DNA from: RUG12461 sp045661345
GTDB lineage: Bacteria > Bacillota > Clostridia > Lachnospirales > Lachnospiraceae
Assembly: GCA_045661345.1 (NCBI GenBank)
Contig: JAZRFM010000019.1
Location: forward strand, 1 to 11,276
DNA: 11,276 bases
Direction: 5' to 3'
Below are positions 6,520 to 11,276 of this stretch, piece by piece. The notes under the pieces were generated by a model. It was given only the letters and a program-made list of their open reading frames with translations. It did no database searches and was not told the origin of the DNA. Made by a program: the position numbers and the translations under genes. How positions within the stretch are numbered: position 1 is the stretch's first letter; the number at the start of each line of letters is the position of its first letter.

Positions 6520-7425
6520 ATGAAGATTGCGGTGATCGGTGCGAACAGTTATATCGCGCGAAACTTCGTGAATACCGTGAAAAAGAAGGAGCAGGTTACC
6601 CTGTCTCTTTATGATGCACAGCCCCGGAGCGTTGATGGAGAGGACGGCTACAGACAGATCTTTGTCCTGGAGGAGGGCGGTCTTGCGGCCCTTGATCTTT
6701 CCGTGGATTTGATCTACATGTTTATCGGGAAGACCGGAACCGCGGAAGGGTTTGACAATCCGAAGCTGTTTCTGGAGATTAACGAGCTGGCGCTGCTGAA
6801 CCTTTTGAATGAGTACCGGAGGCAGCATTCGACCGCAAAGATCCTGTTTCCGTCGACGCGGCTTGTGTACAGCGGAAAGAAGGGACCGCAAAAGGAGGAC
6901 GCCGCAAAAGAAGCGAAAACGATCTATGCTGCAAATAAGCTGGCGTGTGAGCGATATTTGGAGATGTATCGAAATGTATACGGGGTAAGGTACTGTACGG
7001 TCAGGATCTGCCTGCCTTATGGGACGCTGATCCCTGGTGCATCGTCATATGGGACGGCGGAGTTTATGCTGAAAAAAGCGATGGCAGGGGAGGACATCTC
7101 TCTTTACGGAGACGGTTCGGTCCGCCGGACATTGACCTACATGGGCGATATCTGTGAACTGCTGTATCTTGCGGGTGTGACACCGAACTGTGAGAATGAC
7201 GTGTTTAACTTCGGCGGAGAGGATTACAGCCTGAGGGAGATGGCGGAGCTGATTGCACAGACCTACGGAGTCGGTGTGACATATGTACCATGGCCTGAGA
7301 CGGCGGAAAGAATAGAATCCGGAGACACGGTGTTTGACGCGGGAAAGCTGGAATCGATCCTGGGCGGATTTTCATATACCGCCTTTTCGGATTGGCTGCG
7401 CAAACAGAAAGAAACGAGGACATAA
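6520..7425 (+). CDS. NAD-dependent epimerase/dehydratase (extended SDR), probable sugar 4-ketoreductase
   Basis: An extended short-chain dehydrogenase acting on nucleotide sugars. Seen in 301 residues: an N-terminal Rossmann start KIAVIGANSYIARN (2-15), in which the usual GxxGxxG is degenerate (G-x-x-S-x-x-A), the active-site strand LFPSTRLVYSG (109-119) and the catalytic pair YAANK (Tyr136, Lys140). RICLPYG and LYGDGSVRRTLTYMGDI in the C-terminal half are typical of the substrate domain. The ATG follows AGGAG (6509-6513), which overlaps the stop of the previous gene. As the last gene of a 2,3-dehydratase/3-ketoreductase set, it most simply reduces the 4-keto group to finish an NDP-2,6-dideoxyhexose. 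An epimerase or a 4,6-dehydratase-like role is possible. The altered glycine motif may mean weaker or altered cofactor binding. Confidence 0.82.
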   Translation: MKIAVIGANSYIARNFVNTVKKKEQVTLSLYDAQPRSVDGEDGYRQIFVLEEGGLAALDLSVDLIYMFIGKTGTAEGFDNPKLFLEINELALLNLLNEYRRQHSTAKILFPSTRLVYSGKKGPQKEDAAKEAKTIYAANKLACERYLEMYRNVYGVRYCTVRICLPYGTLIPGASSYGTAEFMLKKAMAGEDISLYGDGSVRRTLTYMGDICELLYLAGVTPNCENDVFNFGGEDYSLREMAELIAQTYGVGVTYVPWPETAERIESGDTVFDAGKLESILGGFSYTAFSDWLRKQKETRT

Positions 7426-7431
7426 GGGTTC

Positions 7432-8427
7432 ATGTGGAAGATCGGCGGCGTAACGCTTGCAAACAATTTAATCCTCGGACCGATGGCAGGGGTGACTGAC
7501 CTGCCATTTCGTTTGTTGTGCAAAGAGCAGGGCGCGGGACTGCTTTGTATGGAGATGGTCAGCGCGAAGGGGATCTATTACCGCAACCGCAATACGGAGC
7601 AGCTGCTTTCCGTGGATGACCGGGAGCATCCGGTTTCGCTCCAGCTTTTCGGGTCGGATCCGGCGCTGATGGGCGAAATCGTGCGGCGGATCGAGGAGAG
7701 ACCCTTTGATATCGTGGATCTTAACATGGGCTGTCCGGTGCCGAAGATCGTAAACAACGGTGAAGGTTCGGCACTCATGAAGGACCCTCTTCTGGCGGGA
7801 AAAGTCATCGAAGCGATGGCGAAAGCCACGAAAAAGCCTGTGACGGTCAAAATCCGCAAAGGCTTTGACGAGGCGCACGTGAACGCCGTGGAGATTGCGC
7901 ATATCGCGGAGAAATCCGGCGCGGCAGCAGTCGCTGTCCACGGTCGTACCAGAGAGCAGTATTACAGCGGCAAGGCAGACTGGGAGATCATCCGAGAAGT
8001 GAAGGAACATGTGAAGATCCCGGTGATCGGCAATGGGGATCTGAAAACACCGGAAGATGTGATCCGGATGGGAGAAGAGACCGGATGCGACGCCTTCATG
8101 ATCGCACGGGGCGCACAGGGAAATCCCTGGATCTTTCGAAGGATGCAGACCTTTTTTGAAACGGGAGAACTGCCGCCGGCTCCGGAACTGGACGAGATCA
8201 TCGCAATGATCCTGCGGCATGCGCGGATGCTTTGCGATTTCAAGGGAGAGCGGATCGGCATGCGGGAAATGAGAAAGCACGCGGCATGGTATACGACAGG
8301 CCTTCGGGGTGCGTCCGAGCTGAGACGGAGCATCAACCGGGTCGAAACGATCGAAGGAATGGAGGAATTGCTTTTTGCATGGAAGGAAGGCCGTGTTTTC
8401 CTTGACAATCCAAGCGCTTTGGAGTAA
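7432..8427 (+). CDS. dusB: tRNA-dihydrouridine synthase
   Basis: FMN-dependent enzyme that reduces specific uridines in the tRNA D-loop using NADPH. The 331 residues contain the TIM-barrel start LILGPMAGVTDLPFR (13-27), the catalytic cysteine in NMGCPVPK (98-105, Cys101), VTVKIRKGF (137-145), HGRTREQYYSG (170-180), GNGD (200-203) and ARGAQGNPWIF (225-235). The C-terminal helical domain for tRNA binding begins near 245. It follows the SDR gene by only six bases, without a terminator or clear promoter between, so it is probably read through from the sugar cassette. GAGGA at 7416-7420 is the likely ribosome binding site. The next gene's promoter lies across its stop codon. The dusB label rests on overall similarity to the bacterial DusB/Dus group; B. 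subtilis-type Dus1 naming is equally used. Confidence 0.94.
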   Translation: MWKIGGVTLANNLILGPMAGVTDLPFRLLCKEQGAGLLCMEMVSAKGIYYRNRNTEQLLSVDDREHPVSLQLFGSDPALMGEIVRRIEERPFDIVDLNMGCPVPKIVNNGEGSALMKDPLLAGKVIEAMAKATKKPVTVKIRKGFDEAHVNAVEIAHIAEKSGAAAVAVHGRTREQYYSGKADWEIIREVKEHVKIPVIGNGDLKTPEDVIRMGEETGCDAFMIARGAQGNPWIFRRMQTFFETGELPPAPELDEIIAMILRHARMLCDFKGERIGMREMRKHAAWYTTGLRGASELRRSINRVETIEGMEELLFAWKEGRVFLDNPSALE

Positions 8428-8430
8428 AAT
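8402..8430 (+). promoter_or_regulatory. Sigma-A promoter of greA-lysS
   Basis: TTGACA (8402-8407) is a perfect -35, then a 17-base spacer, then TAAAAT (8425-8430), a five-of-six -10. The -10 box contains the TAA stop codon of dus. Transcription should begin near 8437, giving a leader of about 50 bases before greA. This is the best promoter in the window and makes greA and lysS independent of the upstream genes. Confidence 0.8.
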
Positions 8431-8443
8431 AGCGACCTATAAG

Positions 8444-8460
8444 CGGCGCGAAAAGCGCCG
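8444..8460 (+). promoter_or_regulatory. Hairpin in the greA leader
   Basis: CGGCGC (8444-8449) and GCGCCG (8455-8460) form a perfect six-pair GC-rich stem around GAAAA. It lies a few bases after the predicted transcription start and before the ribosome binding site AAAAGGGG (8470-8477). No T-run follows, so it is not an intrinsic terminator. It could stabilise the 5' end of the message or pause RNA polymerase early; that role is inferred. Confidence 0.5.
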
Positions 8461-8487
8461 AAGAAACGAAAAGGGGTAATCAGCGAA

Positions 8488-8970
8488 ATGGAACCAAAAA
8501 AGAACATTTTGACTTATGAGGGGCTTCGCAAGTATGAGGATGAGCTGGAGCACCTGAAGGTAGTGAAACGTAAGGAGATTTCTCAGAAGATCAAAGAAGC
8601 GAGAGAGCAGGGGGATCTTTCCGAGAACGCAGAGTATGATGCTGCAAAAGACGAACAGCGTGATATCGAGGCAAGGATCGAGGAACTGGAGAAGATCCTC
8701 AAGAATGCCGAAGTCGTCGTGGAAGACGAGGTGGGGCTGGACAAGATCAGCATCGGCTGCAAGGTTCGTATTCTGGATATGGAATACAAGGAAGAAATGG
8801 AGTATAAGATCGTCGGATCCACGGAAGCAGACAGCCTGAAGGGCAAGATCAGCAACGAGTCCCCGGTGGGGAAAGCTTTGATCGGCGCGAAGGTAAAGGA
8901 TGTTGTGACCGTTGAGACGCCGACCGGAGAGTTTAAGTACAAAGTCCTGAAGATCCAGAGATCCAATTAA
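8488..8970 (+). CDS. greA: Transcription elongation factor GreA
   Basis: GreA enters the secondary channel of backtracked RNA polymerase and stimulates cleavage of the transcript's 3' end so that elongation can restart. The 160 residues match the family. The N-terminal coiled coil (about 8-78) carries at its tip DLSENAEYDAAKDEQ (43-57), where Asp43 and Glu46 correspond to the acidic pair that holds the catalytic magnesium. The C-terminal FKBP-like domain (about 82-158) includes SPVGKALIGAKVKDVV (125-140). The ATG is ten bases after AAAAGGGG. It has its own strong promoter and leader hairpin, and is followed by lysS 22 bases later. Confidence 0.97.
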   Translation: MEPKKNILTYEGLRKYEDELEHLKVVKRKEISQKIKEAREQGDLSENAEYDAAKDEQRDIEARIEELEKILKNAEVVVEDEVGLDKISIGCKVRILDMEYKEEMEYKIVGSTEADSLKGKISNESPVGKALIGAKVKDVVTVETPTGEFKYKVLKIQRSN

Positions 8971-8992
8971 GGAAGACCGGAGACGTTTGTTT

Positions 8993-10621
8993 ATGGGTGA
9001 GAATCAACAAAAAACAGAACAGCAGGATATCAACCAGCTTCTCAAGGTTCGCCGCGAGAAGCTTGCTGATTTACAGGCAAATGGGAAAGATCCGTTTCGC
9101 ATTACAAAATACGATCAAACGCATCATACCGATGAGGTAAAGAGCCTCTATGAGGCACATGAGGCCGAGATCCTGAAGGATTATCAGGAGCCTGCGCTTC
9201 CACCGGAGCCGGCGGAGGATGCGGACAATGAAACCATCAGCGCATACCGCCAGGCAAAGAAAGAAGCCTATAACGCAAGGAGGGCGCTGCTTGATGCATC
9301 GCCGATCCATGTTTCCGTCGCAGGGCGTATGCTCTTTAAGCGCGTGATGGGAAAGGCTTCGTTTGCGAATATCCGGGATCTGAAGGGAGACATTCAGGTA
9401 TATGCCTCCAAGGATGCCCTTGGAGATGAGAGCTATGCGGAGTTCAAAAAATCCGACATCGGCGATATTTACGGCGTAAAGGGTTATATTTTCCGTACCA
9501 TGACGGGGGAGATCTCCATTCATGCGACGGAGATGACGCTTCTTTCCAAAAGTCTGCAGATCCTTCCCGAGAAGTTTCACGGTCTGACCGATACGGATAT
9601 GCGCTATCGGCAGCGCTACGTGGATCTCATCATGAATCCGGAAGTGAAGACTACCTTTGTGAAGCGCTCGCAGATCATCAAGGAGATCCGGAATTTCCTT
9701 GACGGCAGAGGCTTCATGGAAGTGGAGACCCCGATGCTCGTCAGCAATGCGGGCGGTGCAGCGGCCAGACCTTTTGATACCCATTACAATGCGCTGAATG
9801 AGGACGTGAAGCTGCGGATCTCTCTGGAGCTTTACTTAAAGCGCCTGATCGTCGGCGGTTTGGAGCGGGTGTATGAGATCGGCAGAGTGTTCCGGAATGA
9901 AGGGGTGGATGCCCGTCACAATCCGGAGTTTACGCTCATGGAGCTTTATCAGGCCTACACCGATTACCACGGGATGATGGAACTGACCGAATCCATGTTC
10001 CGGCATCTTGTGGAAAAGGTCTGCGGCAGCACGAAATTTACCTACGGTGAGATCGAACTGGACTTCGGCAAGCCCTTCGAAAAGATCACCATGAACGAAT
10101 GCATCAAAAAATACGCCGGCATTGATTTTGATGAAGTGCCGGATGACGATGCAGCGAAGGCACTTGCGAAGGAGCGCCATATCGAATATGAAGAGCGTCA
10201 CACCAAGGGCGATATCGTAAATCTCTTCTTTGAGGAGTTCTGCGAGCCCAACCTGATCCAGCCCACCTTTGTCATGGATCATCCCCTTGCCATCAGCCCT
10301 CTGACCAAAAAGCGGCCTGACGATCCCTCCAAGGTAGAGCGGTTTGAGCTTTTCATCAATACCTGGGAGATGTGCAATGCTTATTCCGAGCTGAATGATC
10401 CCATCGATCAGCGTGAGCGCTTTGCCGCGCAGGAAGCGGCATTCGCCGCGGGTGACGAGGAAGCGAACCATACCGACGAGGATTTCCTGAACGCCCTCTC
10501 CATCGGCATGCCTCCCACGGGCGGCATCGGCTACGGGATCGACCGTCTTGTGATGCTGCTGACCGACAGCCCTGCGATCCGGGATGTGCTGCTGTTCCCG
10601 ACACTTAAAAGTATACAGTAA
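8993..10621 (+). CDS. lysS: Lysyl-tRNA synthetase, class II
   Basis: Charges tRNA-Lys with lysine using ATP. Seen in 542 residues: an N-terminal OB fold for the anticodon (about 106-185, from VSVAGRMLFKRVMGKASF), motif 1 (about 228-252, ending VETPMLV), motif 2 (YEIGRVFRNEG and HNPEFTLMELY, 294-319) and motif 3 (GIGYGIDRLVMLL, 511-523). The protein is longer than the roughly 490-510 residues usual for bacterial LysS. The excess lies between residues 55 and 104, an acidic/proline segment (PALPPEPAEDADNE) followed by a charged helix, just before the OB fold. I chose ATG 8993 with GGAG at 8979-8982; an in-frame TTG at 8987 would be only four bases from that site. It shares the greA transcript. 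The stop at 10619-10621 is followed by a terminator at 10754. Confidence 0.96.
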   Translation: MGENQQKTEQQDINQLLKVRREKLADLQANGKDPFRITKYDQTHHTDEVKSLYEAHEAEILKDYQEPALPPEPAEDADNETISAYRQAKKEAYNARRALLDASPIHVSVAGRMLFKRVMGKASFANIRDLKGDIQVYASKDALGDESYAEFKKSDIGDIYGVKGYIFRTMTGEISIHATEMTLLSKSLQILPEKFHGLTDTDMRYRQRYVDLIMNPEVKTTFVKRSQIIKEIRNFLDGRGFMEVETPMLVSNAGGAAARPFDTHYNALNEDVKLRISLELYLKRLIVGGLERVYEIGRVFRNEGVDARHNPEFTLMELYQAYTDYHGMMELTESMFRHLVEKVCGSTKFTYGEIELDFGKPFEKITMNECIKKYAGIDFDEVPDDDAAKALAKERHIEYEERHTKGDIVNLFFEEFCEPNLIQPTFVMDHPLAISPLTKKRPDDPSKVERFELFINTWEMCNAYSELNDPIDQRERFAAQEAAFAAGDEEANHTDEDFLNALSIGMPPTGGIGYGIDRLVMLLTDSPAIRDVLLFPTLKSIQ

Positions 10622-10651
10622 GAAAGCCAGTATTTATGCGGGTTTGAGGAC

Positions 10652-10665
10652 TTGAACAAATGTTT
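10652..10665 (+). promoter_or_regulatory. LexA (DinR)-like SOS box
   Basis: TGAACAAATGTTTG matches the Gram-positive LexA operator CGAACRNRYGTTYG at every position except the first. It is nearly palindromic. It lies 31 bases after the lysS stop, with no recognised SOS gene downstream in the window. The match is seen; binding by LexA is inferred. Confidence 0.4.
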
Positions 10666-10692
10666 GACCTCTTTTTGACCACACAAAAACCC

Positions 10693-10712
10693 GTTTCAGT
10701 CGGTTTCAATCG
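10693..10712 (+). repeat. Tandem ten-base repeat
   Basis: GTTTCAGTCG is followed directly by GTTTCAATCG, two copies differing at one position. The unit is flanked by CC and GG, so that CCCG and CGGG around it can also pair. No function can be assigned. Confidence 0.5.
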
Positions 10713-10753
10713 GGAATAATTCTGTGAAAAAACAAAAAATGGCATTAATTTTG

Positions 10754-10793
10754 AAGGCCACTTTCTAAGAAATTAGAAAGTGGTCTTTTTTTA
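10754..10793 (+). terminator. Intrinsic terminator after lysS
   Basis: CCACTTTCTAA (10758-10768) and TTAGAAAGTGG (10773-10783) form a perfect 11-pair stem closed by a GAAA tetraloop, extended by weaker pairs outside, then a run of seven Ts from 10786. It should end the greA-lysS transcript. The A-run before and T-run after also allow some function on the opposite strand. Confidence 0.9.
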
Positions 10794-10834
10794 TTCGCTT
10801 CCGTCACAGAAAAAAACCACAGGAGGAAACCTGA

Positions 10835-11071
10835 GTGAAGATCCATCTTCACAATAAAATGGCCGGTGTCTTCATCGATCGCTTTGGCAAGGATATCACG
10901 TTCCGGCCCATCGATGAAAAACACAGCGAACTGAATGTGGATGTTTACATCAGCCCGCAGTTCTTCGGCTGGATCTTCGGACTGGGGAAGGATGTCCAGA
11001 TCGTCGGCCCAGAGGAAGTGGCTGAGGAAATGAAAGAACGGGCAAGAACCGTTCTGGAGACAATGAAGTAA
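10835..11071 (+). CDS. Stand-alone WCX (C-terminal WYL-regulator) domain protein
   Basis: A 78-residue protein that matches only the C-terminal end of WYL-domain transcription regulators (YafY type). Seen: the segment SPQFFGWIFGLGKDVQIVGP (residues 40-59) followed by an acidic helix EEVAEEMKERARTVLETMK, the typical WCX finish. The upstream winged-helix DNA-binding part and the WYL core are missing. The GTG start has AGGAGG at 10821-10826, eight bases away. CAGG and CCTG around that site could form a small hairpin over it. Terminators flank the gene on both sides. It could be the remains of a deleted regulator, or a genuine small protein that pairs with full-length WYL regulators. The intact ribosome binding site and frame favour continued translation. 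No promoter was recognised. Confidence 0.65.
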   Translation: MKIHLHNKMAGVFIDRFGKDITFRPIDEKHSELNVDVYISPQFFGWIFGLGKDVQIVGPEEVAEEMKERARTVLETMK

Positions 11072-11088
11072 AACGAGAAATGTTATCG

Positions 11089-11129
11089 GGGCAACTGTCG
11101 CGGAAAATGCGATGGTTGCCTCTTTTTTT
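11089..11129 (+). terminator. Intrinsic terminator after the WCX gene
   Basis: GGCAACTGTCGC (11090-11101) pairs with GCGATGGTTGCC (11109-11120) over 12 positions including two G-T pairs, around a seven-base loop, and is followed by seven Ts (11123-11129). It lies 18 bases after the stop codon. Strong and well placed. Confidence 0.9.
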
Positions 11130-11130
11130 G

Positions 11131-11276
11131 TTTCGAAGTTACTATTCACAGCCAAATAGAAAAAACTGAATAATGATTTTGGGGTCAGGAAACAAGGCGG
11201 GTTTGAGCATCCGCCATTAACTCCGAGAGGGAGTAAGGAAATCCGGCTGTAAGACGTGACAGGGCATCCGTTTCCG
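11131..11276. other. Structured non-coding right end
   Basis: No gene is supported here. The first 60 bases are AT-rich. From 11196 to the window edge three hairpins sit side by side: GGCGG (11196-11200) with CCGCC (11211-11215); ACTCC (11220-11224) with GGAGT (11230-11234); and GGAAA plus CGG (11237-11246) with CCG plus TTTCC (11268-11275). Such packing suggests the start of a structured RNA or of a mobile element that continues past the window. I could not identify the family. Confidence 0.35.

Larger units (their letters stand above)
10622..10834 (+). other. lysS-WCX intergenic region
   Basis: This 213-base stretch holds no confident gene. In order it contains a LexA-like box (10652-10665) flanked by weakly pairing arms (GAGG and CCTC), a short T-run after those arms (10672-10676), CGGGTTT near 10640 that could pair with AAACCCG near 10688, a tandem ten-base repeat (10693-10712), a strong terminator (10754-10793) and the ribosome binding site of the next gene (10821-10826). 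No convincing promoter was seen in front of the next gene. Confidence 0.5.

Noticed and set aside
7468..8280. A 270-codon open frame on the minus strand over dus
   Set aside because: Shadow of a well-supported gene; no ribosome binding site or family wording.
8444..8460. Hairpin before greA as a terminator of the dus transcript
   Set aside because: The stem is good but is followed by an A-rich stretch, not a T-run, and the greA promoter lies upstream of it.
8987..8992. TTG start for lysS
   Set aside because: It lies only four bases after GGAG, while ATG 8993 has a normal ten-base spacing.
9071..10471. Two open frames of over 200 codons on the minus strand over lysS
   Set aside because: Both are antisense to lysS, whose class II motifs are intact; no independent support.
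10631..10664. Minus-strand promoter (TTGTTC, 17 bases, TAAATA) downstream of lysS
   Set aside because: Only three of six matches in each box, and it would drive transcription only antisense to lysS.
10637..10676. GAGG/CCTC arms around the LexA-like box plus a short T-run as a first lysS terminator
   Set aside because: The stem has large internal loops and few pairs; the hairpin at 10754 is far stronger.
10639..11207. Eleven-base identity GCGGGTTTGAG at 10639-10649 and 11197-11207
   Set aside because: A match this short is expected several times by chance in a window of this size.

Overview
The window looks like a chromosomal segment of a Gram-positive anaerobe of the Clostridia, most likely the Lachnospiraceae. 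Three things suggest this: the gene order birA - small DUF6145-like gene - coaX - dus - greA - lysS, the strong AGGAGG-type ribosome binding sites, and the wording of the proteins. No rRNA, tRNA or CRISPR array was found. All genes called here are on the + strand.

Left edge (1-294): the 3' end of a group II intron. It holds the last 24 codons of its reverse transcriptase/maturase, then domain V and domain VI with the branch-point A. A 155-base leader to argF follows. Housekeeping block 1 (295-3161): argF (ornithine carbamoyltransferase), birA (biotin ligase without a DNA-binding domain), a DUF6145-like small protein and coaX (type III pantothenate kinase). These four are joined by overlapping stop and start codons, so they form a translationally coupled operon.

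Accessory cassette (3186-7425): four tightly packed genes. They are a membrane-anchored family 2 glycosyltransferase (polyprenyl-phosphate sugar synthase type), an EvaA-like NDP-hexose 2,3-dehydratase, a Gfo/Idh/MocA oxidoreductase resembling NDP-hexose 3-ketoreductases, and an SDR-type epimerase/reductase. Together they read as a route from an NDP-4-keto-6-deoxyhexose to an NDP-2,6-dideoxyhexose, followed by loading of that sugar onto a lipid carrier. This chemistry is best known from actinobacterial antibiotics. Finding it between the cofactor gene coaX and the tRNA-modification gene dus of a gut-type Firmicute is the most interesting part of the window.

Housekeeping block 2 (7432-10621): dus (tRNA-dihydrouridine synthase), then a near-consensus sigma-A promoter lying across the dus stop codon, then greA and lysS. 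Right end (10622-11276): a LexA-like box, a tandem 10-base repeat, a strong terminator, an orphan 78-codon gene encoding only the C-terminal piece of a WYL-type regulator, a second strong terminator, and a dense run of hairpins that may be the start of a structured RNA or mobile element running off the window.
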